Positions 1 to 9,276 of a stretch of DNA of 50,000 bases are shown here, in pieces. This DNA is from Pelagibacteraceae bacterium AG-325-J13 (GTDB lineage Bacteria; Pseudomonadota; Alphaproteobacteria; Pelagibacterales; Pelagibacteraceae), in the NCBI GenBank assembly GCA_003282835.1, contig QBYL01000002.1, positions 1-50,000 on the forward strand, given 5' to 3'. Positions within the stretch are counted from its first letter, which is position 1. Each line of letters starts with the position of its first letter. Made by a program: the position numbers and the translations under genes. Below the pieces are notes generated by a model, which did no database searches, was not told the DNA's origin, and worked only from the letters and a program-made list of their open reading frames with translations.

Positions 1-902
1 TTGCATCAAGTTTAAATAAAATCAAAGATGACTTAACCACTCAAATTGAAAAAAAGCTAATAGAAATTGAAAATACAGAAATAAATGAAAAATTAAAAAA
101 TGAAAAAATTGATGTAACCTTACCAATAAGACCGTACCAGACAGGCAAGATACATCCTGTTTCACAAGTTATAGATGAAATTTCCTCAATATTTTCAGAA
201 ATTGGGTTTTCAGTTGCTGAAGGACCTGATGTAGAGACTGAATATAATAATTTTACTGCTCTTAATACTCCTGAAGATCATCCAGCAAGAGACATGCATG
301 ATACGTTTTATTTAGAAAAAAATAAAAAATTACTTTTGAGAACACACACGTCACCAGTTCAAATTAGGACAATGTTAAATGGAAAACCTCCATTTAAGAT
401 CATTGTTCCAGGAAGAACATATCGCTGTGATAGTGATCAAACTCACGCCCCCATGTTTCATCAACTTGAGGGATTACATATAGATAAAGATATCACTATG
501 GGACATTTAAAAGGTTGTTTAGATTACTTTATAAAAGAATTCTTCGAAGTAAAAAATGTAAAAATGAGATTTAGACCAAGCCATTTTCCATTTACCGAAC
601 CATCAGCAGAAGTAGATATTGGTTACAAGATTGAAAATAAAAAAATTATTATTGGAGAAGGAGATAAATGGCTTGAGGTTTTAGGATGTGGCATGGTCCA
701 TCCAAATGTTTTAAAAAATTCAAAAGTTGATCCAAAAAAATATCAAGGATATGCTTTTGGAATGGGCATAGATCGACTTGCAATGCTTAAGTATGGAATA
801 AATGATCTAAGGGCTTTTTTTGAAACAGATTTCCGTTGGCTTAGCCACTTTGGATTTGATCCTTTGGATGTACCAACAAATTATCGAGGATTAAGCAAAT
901 GA
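1..902 (+). CDS. pheS: Phenylalanyl-tRNA synthetase alpha subunit, 5' end missing
   Basis: Catalytic subunit of the heterotetrameric class II PheRS, which charges tRNA-Phe in the cytoplasm. The frame is open from base 3 to the TGA at 900-902, giving 299 residues; the N-terminal part of the family's usual 330-360 residues lies outside the window. The visible part begins in the coiled-coil tRNA-binding arm and then carries the class II core: the RDMHDTFY segment, the THTSPVQ substrate-pocket motif and the C-terminal [10 protein letters not shown] motif 3. It overlaps pheT by four bases (ATGA), indicating translational coupling of the two subunits. The first ATG in the visible part, at 294, is internal. 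Confidence 0.97.
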   Translation, partial: ASSLNKIKDDLTTQIEKKLIEIENTEINEKLKNEKIDVTLPIRPYQTGKIHPVSQVIDEISSIFSEIGFSVAEGPDVETEYNNFTALNTPEDHPARDMHDTFYLEKNKKLLLRTHTSPVQIRTMLNGKPPFKIIVPGRTYRCDSDQTHAPMFHQLEGLHIDKDITMGHLKGCLDYFIKEFFEVKNVKMRFRPSHFPFTEPSAEVDIGYKIENKKIIIGEGDKWLEVLGCGMVHPNVLKNSKVDPKKYQGYAFGMGIDRLAMLKYGINDLRAFFETDFRWLSHFGFDPLDVPTNYRGLSK

Positions 903-3301
903 TCATAACTCTTCCTTGGTTGAAGGAACATCTTAGTACTAAAGCTAAACAAAATGAAATTATTGAAAAACTTACGAATATAGGTTTAGAAGTTGAGGGT
1001 ATAAAAGAAAATTCTTCAGGCCTCAAAGAGTTTAAGATAGCCAAAATTATCAAGACAGAAAAACATCCCAATGCAGATAAATTAAAAGTTTGTGATGTTA
1101 GTGTGGGAGGAAAAGAGATATTAAAAGTTGTTTGCGGGGCGCCAAATGCTAGAGATGGGCTTTACACAATTTATGCTCCACCTGGAGCAACAATTCCTAA
1201 AAATAATTTTAAATTGAAAATAGCTAAAATTAGAGGAGTTGAATCAAGAGGAATGTTGTGCTCTGAAAGCGAGCTAAATTTATCCGAGGAAAGCGATGGA
1301 ATAATTGAGCTTAAAAATAGAGAGAGTGACATTGGAAAAAGTTATTTTAATAATAAAACAGAAAAATCTATTGATATTTCAATTACACCAAATAGAGCTG
1401 ATTGTCTGGGTATAAGAGGAATAGCAAGAGATTTATCTTCTTCTGGTATTGGAAAATTATTACCGCTCAAAAAGAAAAAGGTTAAACAATCTATAAAACA
1501 TTTAATAAAAACATCAATAAAGAAAGACCCTAATCAAGGATGCATAACTTTTGGAAGCTGTTACATAAAGAATATTAAAAATAAAGAAAGCCCAGACTGG
1601 CTTAAAAATAAATTAACTGCCATAGGTCTAAAGCCTATCTCTGCAGTTGTAGATATCACAAATTATGTAATGTTTGATTTAAATCGTCCTTTACATGCTT
1701 ATGATGCTGATAAAATTGATGGTGAAATTATAATCAGAGACTCAAAAGATGGAGAGGAGTTTGAAGCTTTAGATAATAAAAAATATAAACTCAAAAAAGG
1801 AATGTGTGTTATTGCTGATAAGTCGAGCATTTTAGGATTAGGAGGTATTATTGGAGGAACAAAAACATCCACTGAGCTTGATACAGAAAATATTCTTTTA
1901 GAGTCTGCTTATTTTTCCCCAAATTCAATTAGAAAAACAGCTCGTGAACTTATAATAGATACTGATGCAAAATATAGATTTGAAAGAGGAGTAGATCCCA
2001 ATTCAATTGCAGAAGGACTAGAAATAGCTACTGAACTGATCATAAAGATATGTGGAGGTCAAGCTAGTAAATTTATTATTTCGGGAACAAAATCTCAAAA
2101 AAAAAACATAATTAGCTTTGAACTTGATAAGTTTGAAAGTGTGATAGGTATACCTATTTCAATAAATGAGGCACAAAAAATACTATCATCTTTAGGATTT
2201 AAATGTAAAAAAAATAAGAAGGATTTAAAAATAGAAATACCTTCTTGGAGACCTGATATAATTCAGGATGTAGATATAATAGAAGAATTAATTAGAATTA
2301 AAGGTTTTAACAAGATTAAGTTAATAACACCTGAGAGAAAACGTGATCAAGAAACTCTAAATTTTAAACAAAAGTTATTTCATTTATCTCAAAGATCTCT
2401 AGCATCAAATGGGTATCTAGAAACAGTTACTTGGTCATTTACAGACTCTAAAATAGATGAACAATTTACAAAAGGAGAAAAAGAAATTCCAATTTTTAAT
2501 CCAATTTCTTCAGATTTAGATGTTTTAAGAAGATCAATATTTTCTAATTTAGCAATACATTTAAAAAAAAACCAAGATAGAGGATATACAGACTTATCCT
2601 TATTTGAGATAGGTCCGACTTTTTTTGGAAAAAATCCTGGCGAACAACAAATAGTTGTAGGTGCATTAAAATCAGGAAAAGTGGGTAGAAAAAGCTGGAT
2701 AGAAAAAGAGAGAGCATTAGACGTATTTGATATTAAAAGTGATGCTATAAAAACATTAATTCAACTTGGAATTACTGAACACAGTTTGTGTGTGAGTGAT
2801 AATACCAAACAAAGTTACCATCCAGGCAGATCTGGCTCTATAACGTTAAAAACTGAAAAAGGACCTTTATTAGCATATTTTGGAGAGATACATCCTGGAA
2901 TTATACAAAAAATAGATTTTAAAGAGTCTAACGTATATGGGCTTGAAATTTTTCTTAATAATTTTCCTGAACCCAAAAAAAAAGTAAGACAAAGCAAAAA
3001 AAGTTTTCAGGCATCAGACTTTCAAAAATCTGAACGAGATTTTGCTTTTATAATTGATAAGATTTTTAAAATTGGACTGCTCGAACAAATAATAAGAGAA
3101 ATTGATGACTCAATAATACAGAAAGTGACTACATTTGATGTTTATGAAGGTGAGAATATTCCGAAGGACAAAAAATCAGTCGCTTTAAGCGTGACACTTC
3201 AAGCTTTAGATAAAACCTTAAGCGAAAAAGATTTAGATCAGATAAGTAAAAAAATCATTGAAGTAGTTAAAGATAAAACTGGTGCTATAATTAGGTCCTA
3301 A
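899..3301 (+). CDS. pheT: Phenylalanyl-tRNA synthetase beta subunit
   Basis: Structural, tRNA-binding and editing subunit of PheRS, 800 residues, the normal full length for bacterial PheT. Domain order matches the family: an OB-fold tRNA-binding domain at about residues 40-155 (HPNADKL segment near 57), the B3/B4 editing domain, the B5 domain at about 404-470 (PSWRPDI followed by [11 protein letters not shown]), a class II-like core without catalytic motifs, and the C-terminal FDX-ACB anticodon-binding domain at about 705-798 ([10 protein letters not shown]). The ATG overlaps the pheS stop, and the TAA stop shares its last A with the lepA ATG, so pheS-pheT-lepA are probably co-transcribed. 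Confidence 0.97.
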   Translation: MIITLPWLKEHLSTKAKQNEIIEKLTNIGLEVEGIKENSSGLKEFKIAKIIKTEKHPNADKLKVCDVSVGGKEILKVVCGAPNARDGLYTIYAPPGATIPKNNFKLKIAKIRGVESRGMLCSESELNLSEESDGIIELKNRESDIGKSYFNNKTEKSIDISITPNRADCLGIRGIARDLSSSGIGKLLPLKKKKVKQSIKHLIKTSIKKDPNQGCITFGSCYIKNIKNKESPDWLKNKLTAIGLKPISAVVDITNYVMFDLNRPLHAYDADKIDGEIIIRDSKDGEEFEALDNKKYKLKKGMCVIADKSSILGLGGIIGGTKTSTELDTENILLESAYFSPNSIRKTARELIIDTDAKYRFERGVDPNSIAEGLEIATELIIKICGGQASKFIISGTKSQKKNIISFELDKFESVIGIPISINEAQKILSSLGFKCKKNKKDLKIEIPSWRPDIIQDVDIIEELIRIKGFNKIKLITPERKRDQETLNFKQKLFHLSQRSLASNGYLETVTWSFTDSKIDEQFTKGEKEIPIFNPISSDLDVLRRSIFSNLAIHLKKNQDRGYTDLSLFEIGPTFFGKNPGEQQIVVGALKSGKVGRKSWIEKERALDVFDIKSDAIKTLIQLGITEHSLCVSDNTKQSYHPGRSGSITLKTEKGPLLAYFGEIHPGIIQKIDFKESNVYGLEIFLNNFPEPKKKVRQSKKSFQASDFQKSERDFAFIIDKIFKIGLLEQIIREIDDSIIQKVTTFDVYEGENIPKDKKSVALSVTLQALDKTLSEKDLDQISKKIIEVVKDKTGAIIRS

Positions 3302-5109
3302 TGTCAGAAACAAAAAGAATACGTAATTTTTCTATAATTGCGCATATAGATCATGGAAAATCAACTATTGCGGATAGAATTATACATAAATGTGGCGGTT
3401 TGACAGATCGTGAAATGAAACAACAAGTTCTTGACTCTATGGATATTGAAAGAGAGCGTGGTATTACAATTAAAGCACAGACAGTAAAATTAAAATATAA
3501 AGCTAAAGACGGAAATAATTATATTTTAAATATTATCGATACACCTGGACACGTTGATTTTGGGTATGAGGTTAGCCGATCTTTATCAGCATGTGAGGGT
3601 TCGTTATTAATAGTTGATAGCACCCAAGGAGTTGAAGCCCAAACTCTAGCTAATGTTTACCAAGCTTTGGAAATTAATCATGAGGTTATACCAATTTTAA
3701 ATAAAATTGACTTACCAGCCTCTGATATTGAAAAAACAAAAACAGAAATTGAAGATGTGGTTGGAATAGATACATCTAATGCAATAGCTTGTTCAGGCAA
3801 AACTGGAGAGGGTGTCGATGAGATTTTAGAAGCTATAATTAATAATTTGCCTGCTCCTTCAGGTGACAAAAATGAAAAACTTAAATCTCTTCTTGTTGAT
3901 AGCTGGTATGACAGCTACCTTGGGGTAGTTGTGTTAGTTCGTATTATTAACGGGAAAATAAAAAAAAATATGAAAATAAAATTAATGTCAAACAACCAAG
4001 AACACATTATTGAAAAAGTAGGAGTTTTCACCCCTAAACCAACAGATATTGACGAGCTTAATGCAGGTGAAATAGGGTTTATTATAACAGGTATTAAATC
4101 TTTATCAGAAACAAAGGTTGGAGACACTATATGTGATGCTACAAATCCATTAGAAACTCCTCTGCCAGGATACAAACCAAGTAAGCCAGTGGTATTTTGT
4201 GGATTGTTTCCGGTAGATAGCTCTGAGTATCAAAAATTAAAGGATGGATTAGCAAAATTAAAATTAAATGATGCAAGCTTTTCTTACGAACCTGAGTCTT
4301 CAAGCGCCCTAGGATTAGGGTTCAGATGTGGCTTTTTAGGATTGTTACATCTTGAAATAATTACAGAAAGACTAGAAAGAGAATTTGATGTTAATCTTAT
4401 TACAACAACACCTGGCGTAATTTATAAAGTTCATAAAATTAAGGGAGATATTCTTGATCTACAAAATCCTACTAACATGCCTGATCCTTCTCAAATTACA
4501 AAAATTGAGGAACCATGGATTAAATCCACAATAATTACGCCTGATGAGTATTTAGGGTCAATCATAAAGATATGCCAAGATAAAAGAGGCATACAAACTA
4601 ATTTAAGTTATTCTGGTAAACGAGCAGTTTTATCTTATGACCTTCCACTCAATGAAGTTGTGTTTGATTTTAACGATCGATTAAAATCAGTTTCTAGCGG
4701 ATACGCAAGCTTTGACTATGAAATATCGGGATATAGAGAAGGAGATTTAGTAAAGCTCGGAATTTTAGTCAATGCAGAACCTGTAGATGCGTTGGCAATG
4801 ATTATTCATAAAGATTTTGCTCAAAAAACCGGAAGACAAGTTTGTGAAAAATTAAAAGATTTAATTCCAAGACATAATTTTATGATACCTGTCCAAGCTG
4901 CAATTGGAGGGAAAATTGTAGCTAGAGAGTCGATAAAAGGTTTTAAAAAAGATGTACTAACTAAAATACACGGGGGTGGCGCTACAGATAGAAAAAGAAA
5001 ACTTTTAGAAAAACAAAAAAAAGGAAAATCTAGGTCTAAACAATTTGGCAAAGTAGAAATTCCCCAGGAGGCCTTTATTGGGGTTCTAAAGATCAACAAA
5101 GAATCTTAA
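3301..5109 (+). CDS. lepA: Elongation factor 4 (LepA), ribosome-associated GTPase
   Basis: Translational GTPase that acts on stalled or mis-translocated ribosomes and in 30S assembly. At 602 residues it matches the family length. G motifs are clear: G1 AHIDHGKST (residues 14-22), G2 [10 protein letters not shown]3 DTPGHVDF (about 80-87) and G4 NKID (about 134). The G5 position reads CSGKTG rather than the usual SAK-type core. EF-G-like domains II, III and V and the basic LepA C-terminal domain ([10 protein letters not shown] segment) follow. TAATG junctions on both sides, with pheT and with the glycosyltransferase, overlap by one base each, so translation is likely coupled. Confidence 0.97.
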   Translation: MSETKRIRNFSIIAHIDHGKSTIADRIIHKCGGLTDREMKQQVLDSMDIERERGITIKAQTVKLKYKAKDGNNYILNIIDTPGHVDFGYEVSRSLSACEGSLLIVDSTQGVEAQTLANVYQALEINHEVIPILNKIDLPASDIEKTKTEIEDVVGIDTSNAIACSGKTGEGVDEILEAIINNLPAPSGDKNEKLKSLLVDSWYDSYLGVVVLVRIINGKIKKNMKIKLMSNNQEHIIEKVGVFTPKPTDIDELNAGEIGFIITGIKSLSETKVGDTICDATNPLETPLPGYKPSKPVVFCGLFPVDSSEYQKLKDGLAKLKLNDASFSYEPESSSALGLGFRCGFLGLLHLEIITERLEREFDVNLITTTPGVIYKVHKIKGDILDLQNPTNMPDPSQITKIEEPWIKSTIITPDEYLGSIIKICQDKRGIQTNLSYSGKRAVLSYDLPLNEVVFDFNDRLKSVSSGYASFDYEISGYREGDLVKLGILVNAEPVDALAMIIHKDFAQKTGRQVCEKLKDLIPRHNFMIPVQAAIGGKIVARESIKGFKKDVLTKIHGGGATDRKRKLLEKQKKGKSRSKQFGKVEIPQEAFIGVLKINKES

Positions 5110-6131
5110 TGAAGAAAAAGTTATTTATTTTTTCAAATGAAAGCATCTTTAATCACAAAGGTAAATTTCATTGTGATAACTTAGACTTGAAATCAACACC
5201 AGAAGGTTTAAATAAAAAATTTGATATTAATTTATTAGGTAGAAAATCACATAAAAAGAGGTCACATGAAATTAAAGTTAAGAATATAAGTATTTTTAGT
5301 AATATTTTTTCATATATATCTGCTGCTATAAAAGCTTCAAAAATACCTGAGACGAAATATCTAATTATTTCAATTTCTCCATACACTTTTATAGCCAGTT
5401 TATTTATTAAATTATTTGGAAAAAAACCTATAGTTTATTTACGAAGCGATGGTTTTGGGGAATATAAAGCTATCCTCGGAAAATTTGGTCCAGTTTTATA
5501 TTATTTAATGTTTATTATTACCTCTTCTATTTCAAATTTAATAAGTTGCAGAAAATATATTCTTAAGGGTAAAAATGGAATAGTTATAAATCCTTCTCAG
5601 CTAGATTCCGCTTGGTTAAGAAAATCAAAGACACCTGATTTAAAAAAATTTAAGTTATTATATGTTGGAAGAATAAGAGTGGAGAAAGGAATTAATTCTT
5701 TTGTTGATTTGATTAAAAATAAAAGAGATATTTCACTAACTATTGTTGGAGCTGAAAAAGAAACTTCGTATAATATTAATCAAAGCAATGTTTATATTTA
5801 TCCTAATCAAACTAATAAGAACAAATTAATAAAATTCTATGATGATCACAATATTTTCATCTTACCTTCATTTACCGAAGGACATCCAATGGTATTATTA
5901 GAGGCATTAGCTAGACGAAGACCCGTGGTTATATTTGAAGATATAGAACACGTTATCGGAAAAAAAAAGGGAGTTTTTGTTTCTAAAAGAAATTTTTCTA
6001 ACCTCTTGGGTACGTTAAATCATATTAGAAAAAACTACAAAAAGATTCAAAAAGAAATGATTAAAAATAAACTTCCGACTAATAAAGAGTTTATTGAAAA
6101 ATTTACTCAATCTATAAATGATTTTTCGTAG
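5109..6131 (+). CDS. GT4-like glycosyltransferase
   Basis: A 340-residue GT-B fold glycosyltransferase, probably transferring a sugar from a nucleotide donor to a surface glycan or lipid at the inner membrane; donor and acceptor cannot be told from sequence. The C-terminal half has the family-1/GT4 donor-site signatures: [12 protein letters not shown] near residue 181 and [15 protein letters not shown] near 252, which holds the E-x7-E region. The N-terminal half is Lys-rich with hydrophobic stretches, as in membrane-associated enzymes. The ATG overlaps the lepA TAA by one base. The TAG stop supplies the first nucleotide of tRNA-Ser. No other polysaccharide genes are beside it. Confidence 0.85.
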   Translation: MKKKLFIFSNESIFNHKGKFHCDNLDLKSTPEGLNKKFDINLLGRKSHKKRSHEIKVKNISIFSNIFSYISAAIKASKIPETKYLIISISPYTFIASLFIKLFGKKPIVYLRSDGFGEYKAILGKFGPVLYYLMFIITSSISNLISCRKYILKGKNGIVINPSQLDSAWLRKSKTPDLKKFKLLYVGRIRVEKGINSFVDLIKNKRDISLTIVGAEKETSYNINQSNVYIYPNQTNKNKLIKFYDDHNIFILPSFTEGHPMVLLEALARRRPVVIFEDIEHVIGKKKGVFVSKRNFSNLLGTLNHIRKNYKKIQKEMIKNKLPTNKEFIEKFTQSINDFS

Positions 6132-6220
6132 GAGAGGTGGCCGAGTGGTTGAAGGCGCACGCTTGGAAAGCGTGTAAACGGGAAACCGTTTCGAGGGTTC
6201 GAATCCCTCTCTCTCCGCCA
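6131..6220 (+). tRNA. tRNA-Ser(GGA), CCA encoded
   Basis: A 90-nt class II tRNA. Acceptor stem 6131-6137 pairs with 6210-6216 (the last pair is G-U), followed by discriminator G and an encoded CCA. The anticodon stem CACGC/GCGTG closes the loop TTGGAAA, giving anticodon GGA for UCU/UCC. The long variable arm AAACGG-GAAA-CCGTTT is typical of tRNA-Ser, and the T arm GAGGG-TTCGAAT-CCCTC is canonical. G1 is the third base of the upstream TAG stop codon. Bases 6147-6223 are repeated perfectly at 6836-6912, so the 3' part of this gene appears to have been an integration site. Confidence 0.97.
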
Positions 6221-6223
6221 TTT
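6147..6223 (+). repeat. 77-bp direct repeat, copy 1 (attL-like, inside tRNA-Ser)
   Basis: This segment runs from the tRNA-Ser D loop through the CCA plus three T residues and is identical to 6836-6912, with a period of 689 bp. Duplication of a tRNA 3' end around foreign DNA is the standard footprint of tyrosine-recombinase integration. This copy keeps the gene intact; the distal copy is the displaced fragment. Confidence 0.9.
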
Positions 6224-6262
6224 TTTAAAAAACTTGCATAACTTATAGTTTATAATAAAATG

Positions 6263-6289
6263 ATATGGGCGTCATATGGGCGTCAACAG
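6263..6289 (+). repeat. Tandem ATATGGGCGTC repeat, 11-bp period
   Basis: Two copies of ATATGGGCGTC(A) start at 6263 and 6274, exactly 11 bp apart, about one helical turn. A related element, ATGGGCGCCAGCAG (6762-6775), matches ATGGGCGTCAACAG (6276-6289) at 12 of 14 bases and sits just past the end of the islet's gene. GC-rich iterated sites next to a tRNA attachment site resemble integrase arm-type binding sites; this role is inferred. Confidence 0.6.
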
Positions 6290-6751
6290 ATGAAAAAATT
6301 TATATTAATTTTTCTAAGTAGCTTCATTTTAGTTTCATGCGCATCGACAGGTGTTAAAGATGAGTCTCAATTAAGACCCGACTCTAAAGATATGGCTAAT
6401 GTTTATATTAAGAGACAGAGTGGATTTTTATATAGTGCGGTAAGAACAATTATAAAATTAAATGGACAAGATGTTGCTTCAATTTATTCGAAAGAGTTTA
6501 CTAAGATTTATGTTCCGCCCGGCGATAATATGCTTACAATAAAAGCTGATCCTTTGTCAGGAGTTTTTGGTAAAGTTGATATAATACTTAAATTTGAAAG
6601 GGGCAAAAATTATTATTTCATTACAGGCGTGGATCCAAAAAATGTGGCTTCAGCCTTTTTAGGTGGAATGATAGGAACAGCTATTGCAGGTGGACCATTT
6701 CCAACCCAGCAAGTTACTGAGGAACTTTTTAATAAATTGAAATACAATTAA
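6290..6751 (+). CDS. DUF2846-like lipoprotein carried by the tRNA-Ser islet
   Basis: Small predicted lipoprotein of 153 residues. The ATG at 6290 is preferred to the in-frame ATG at 6260 because it opens directly onto a lipoprotein signal peptide (MKKFILIFLSSFILVSC, lipobox LVSC), and the 6260 start would translate through the GGGCGTC repeats. The mature part has VYIKRQSGF, an IKLNGQDVASI segment, a VPPGDNMLTI strand and a KFERGKNYYFITG strand, which fits DUF2846-type lipoproteins from memory. It is the only gene inside the 77-bp repeat-bounded islet. No good Shine-Dalgarno is visible. Its role is unknown; surface or periplasmic display is inferred from the lipobox. Confidence 0.75.
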   Translation: MKKFILIFLSSFILVSCASTGVKDESQLRPDSKDMANVYIKRQSGFLYSAVRTIIKLNGQDVASIYSKEFTKIYVPPGDNMLTIKADPLSGVFGKVDIILKFERGKNYYFITGVDPKNVASAFLGGMIGTAIAGGPFPTQQVTEELFNKLKYN

Positions 6752-6761
6752 TTGACTCCGC

Positions 6762-6775
6762 ATGGGCGCCAGCAG
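6762..6775 (+). repeat. Degenerate third copy of the GGGCGYCARCAG element
   Basis: ATGGGCGCCAGCAG matches 12 of 14 bases of the element at 6276-6289 in the same orientation. The lipoprotein gene therefore lies between direct repeats of this motif, themselves nested inside the 77-bp tRNA repeats. Confidence 0.5.
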
Positions 6776-6835
6776 CTCAACTTTTTCAAAATCTTATAAA
6801 TTTATATAGTGCTAATCAATAATTCTAGAAGGCTA

Positions 6836-6912
6836 GGTTGAAGGCGCACGCTTGGAAAGCGTGTAAACGGGAAACCGTTTCGAGGGTTCGAATCCCTCTC
6901 TCTCCGCCATTT
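6836..6912 (+). pseudogene. tRNA-Ser 3' fragment (attR-like direct repeat, copy 2)
   Basis: Perfect copy of the last 74 nt of tRNA-Ser(GGA), including anticodon arm, variable arm, T arm and CCA, plus three T residues. The 5' acceptor strand and most of the D arm are missing: the preceding bases (TTCTAGAAGGCTA) cannot pair with TCTCTCC. It therefore cannot fold into a functional tRNA and is best read as the displaced 3' end left after an integration event. Confidence 0.9.
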
Positions 6913-7061
6913 ATTTAATCTTGTGAATCATTTAATATTTACTAAGATGTTTTAGTAATGTTATTATCCACATACAACTAAAAAGAGTCTTAAGCTGAAA
7001 GCTAGAATCAATTACATTGGTATCAAGGGCAGTGGAGGGAGACTGAAGCTGCCTTTGCCTT
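6913..7061. other. Non-coding stretch between tRNA-Ser fragment and the NlpC/P60 gene
   Basis: No convincing reading frame. With 6752-6835 and the tRNA fragment it makes a 310-bp gap without a protein gene. The only structure seen is an imperfect hairpin at 7025-7056 (AAGGGCAG pairing with CTGCCTTT around a 16-nt loop) followed by a T-rich run, which could be a weak terminator for + strand transcription from the islet. Confidence 0.5.
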
Positions 7062-7070
7062 TTATAATCT
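7025..7070 (+). terminator. Possible weak rho-independent terminator
   Basis: Stem AAGGGCAG (7025-7032) with CTGCCTTT (7049-7056), with one bulge and a long loop, then TTGCCTTTTATAATCTTTT. It lies between the + strand islet and the convergent 3' end of the NlpC/P60 gene. The long loop and interrupted T-tract make it uncertain. Confidence 0.3.
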
Positions 7071-7802
7071 TTTAATTCCTATCACCTTTAATTTGGCTGT
7101 TTTCTTAATTATTCTAATTGTTTGATTAATTCCCATAATTATAACTTTTTTCTTTGGTCCATAAGCATGGATTAATTTTTTTTTGGATAAAGCAACAGCA
7201 ACATGGCCTTTCCAAAAAATTATATCATTCTTTTTTACATCTTTTAATTTAACATTCTTTTTGAAATATTTGTGCTGATCTTTTGCATCGCGTGGACAAA
7301 ATATATTATTAAAATTTAAAAAAATTTGAACTAACGCAGAACAATCTATTCCTCTAAAAGATTTTCCACCCCACTTATATTTAATATTTTTAAAGATAGT
7401 TATTTTTTTAAAAGGGTTTTTTTCTTTATAATTAATACGTTTTACATCTTTTTTATTAATCCATCCTTCTGAAAACTTTAAAAAATTCGATTTTTTACCT
7501 ATTACTTTAATTTTTGAACCAAATGTTATTTCACGCAATCTATTTTTCTTATTAGAGTATTTATATACCTTTGCTTTTAGAATATTAATTTTGTGTGTTG
7601 GTTTTAAAAAATTAGGAAGGTCTTTATTTTTGATAAAACCTTTATAACCATCTTCTTTAATTTTTATTTTTAGCCAATTTCTTTTTCTTTGAAATATTGA
7701 GAACGAGTCTCCAAAAATTATTTGCGTAACAATTTCAGATTTAAGTGAAGGTTTTTTATAAAGATTCAAAACTGTAAAATTATTTGTGAAATATTTTGTC
7801 AT
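7062..7802 (-). CDS. NlpC/P60 family cell-wall peptidase with SH3-like domains
   Basis: Cys peptidase expected to cut peptide stems of peptidoglycan. Of 246 residues, about 1-125 form two bacterial SH3-like segments (VLNLYKKPSLKSEIV, and KVYKYSNKKNRLREI to SEGWI), and 130-246 form the NlpC/P60 domain. The catalytic Cys154 lies in GIDCSAL, His200 in KGHVAVAL, and His212 is a plausible third residue. No signal peptide is seen, so export is unclear. The gene follows the ampG-like gene by nine bases on the same strand. An AmpG-type muropeptide permease beside a cell-wall amidase suggests peptidoglycan turnover and recycling, which is inference from context. Confidence 0.87.
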   Translation of the reverse strand: MTKYFTNNFTVLNLYKKPSLKSEIVTQIIFGDSFSIFQRKRNWLKIKIKEDGYKGFIKNKDLPNFLKPTHKINILKAKVYKYSNKKNRLREITFGSKIKVIGKKSNFLKFSEGWINKKDVKRINYKEKNPFKKITIFKNIKYKWGGKSFRGIDCSALVQIFLNFNNIFCPRDAKDQHKYFKKNVKLKDVKKNDIIFWKGHVAVALSKKKLIHAYGPKKKVIIMGINQTIRIIKKTAKLKVIGIKRL

Positions 7803-7811
7803 TAACGTTTA

Positions 7812-9269
7812 CTAATCTTTAACCGGTGCGATTTTAGCAATCCAAATAATTAATAACAATACAGGAATACCAATTATTGCTGTAAAAATATAAAAATTTG
7901 CATACCCCATTTGATCAACTATTGCCCCCGAGTATCCTGCTAGTACTTTTGGCAAAAAAAGCATTAAAGAGCTAAAAAGTGCGTACTGAGTCGCTGTAAA
8001 TTTTATAGATGTCAATGCTGATAGATATACTACGAACGCAGCACCTGCAAAGCCGCTTGAAATATTGTCTGCGGTGATGACTATTATTAAAGTTTTGATA
8101 TTTGGGTCTGAGATAGCTAACCAAGCGAATAGTAAATTACTTGCGGCTGCGATTAAAGCTCCAAAAAATAATGCCTTTAAGGTTCCAACTTTTATTGCAG
8201 AATAGCCACCAATAATTCCTCCAACTATTGTTGCAAAAACTCCAAAAAATTTTGAGTAAGTAGCTATTTCTTTTACATTATATCCTCTATCTAAATAAAA
8301 AATGTTGGCTACTACGCCCATGACTATGTCTGCTATCCTATATAAACCAATAAGCAAAAGTATTAAAACTGCAGTTTTTCCATATCTATTAATAAAATTT
8401 GTGACAGGCTCAACATAAGCAATAGATGCAGAATTTTTTTTAATATAATTTATACTTATTAGAAGATAAACTATAAATCCTGAGCCTAAAAAACATAGAC
8501 TTATTTTTATCAACGCAAAAAGAAAATTTATTAATGGGTCCTCATTAATAAATGGATTTTCCAAAAGTGAGTAAATAACAACAAATATTATTATCGCTAA
8601 GATAAATACAACGAGAAATCTAAGTTGATCCTGGAAACTTAAATTGGAAACTTTTCTTTTTATATTTGGCTCCGGAGAGCTTAGAGTAGTAAAAATCCCG
8701 ACTAACATTAAAGAAGCCATTATTAGATAAACTTTCCTCCAAACATTCACATCATATACTTCTACTCCAAAGAAAGAGGCCAAGTACAAACTACCAGCCC
8801 CAGCTATTAACATCGCAATTCGATAACCAGCAATATACATAGAGGATAATGCTCCTTGCATTTTTTGGGGGGCTGACTCTATTCTGTAAGCATCAATAAT
8901 TATATCTTGCGAAGCGCTTGAAAAAGCTATTAAGACAGATCCGATTGCAGTTAAAATTAATGTTTTACTAGGATCTGTAAAAGATATGAAAATCAAACTA
9001 AAAGTTATCATTAATTGCGAAATCAATAACCAACTTTTTCTATGACCAAGATCTTTTATTGGAATTTTTAAATTATCAATAACTGGAGACCAAATAAATT
9101 TAAATGAGTATGCTAAAGCTGCCCAACTGAACATAGTAATAGTGCTTCTACTTACGCCAGCTTTGACTAACCAAACAGATAATGTTGAAAATACAAGAAG
9201 AATTGGTAGGCCAGAGGAGAAACCTAACAAAAGCATTCTCACAGATTTAATATTCAGAAAAATATTCAT
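7812..9269 (-). CDS. ampG: AmpG-like MFS muropeptide permease
   Basis: Major facilitator superfamily inner-membrane transporter of 485 residues. The N-terminus carries the AmpG pattern: GFSSGLPILLVFSTLSVWL, then a SWAALAYSFKFIWSPVIDN segment and GHRKSWLL. AmpG imports GlcNAc-anhydroMurNAc peptides for wall recycling. About 12-14 hydrophobic helices can be counted. It sits between trkH (seven-base gap upstream) and the NlpC/P60 gene downstream, all on the minus strand. Substrate assignment rests on motif memory and on the neighbouring hydrolase; another MFS substrate cannot be excluded. Confidence 0.82.
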   Translation of the reverse strand: MNIFLNIKSVRMLLLGFSSGLPILLVFSTLSVWLVKAGVSRSTITMFSWAALAYSFKFIWSPVIDNLKIPIKDLGHRKSWLLISQLMITFSLIFISFTDPSKTLILTAIGSVLIAFSSASQDIIIDAYRIESAPQKMQGALSSMYIAGYRIAMLIAGAGSLYLASFFGVEVYDVNVWRKVYLIMASLMLVGIFTTLSSPEPNIKRKVSNLSFQDQLRFLVVFILAIIIFVVIYSLLENPFINEDPLINFLFALIKISLCFLGSGFIVYLLISINYIKKNSASIAYVEPVTNFINRYGKTAVLILLLIGLYRIADIVMGVVANIFYLDRGYNVKEIATYSKFFGVFATIVGGIIGGYSAIKVGTLKALFFGALIAAASNLLFAWLAISDPNIKTLIIVITADNISSGFAGAAFVVYLSALTSIKFTATQYALFSSLMLFLPKVLAGYSGAIVDQMGYANFYIFTAIIGIPVLLLIIWIAKIAPVKD

Positions 9270-9276
9270 AAAATAA

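Noticed and set aside
6015-6221. Minus-strand frame antisense to the glycosyltransferase end and tRNA-Ser (begins [10 protein letters not shown])
   Set aside because: This is the well-known spurious frame produced by reading tRNA-Ser backwards; the tRNA is strongly supported.
6260-6289. Upstream ATG giving the islet lipoprotein ten extra residues
   Set aside because: It would place MIWASYGRQQ before an otherwise perfect lipoprotein signal peptide and read through the GGGCGTC repeats.
7025-7056. Glycine-riboswitch-like or small-RNA candidate (GGGCAGTGGAGGGAGACTGA)
   Set aside because: Only one imperfect stem is visible and it lacks the tandem aptamer pattern; kept only as a weak terminator candidate.
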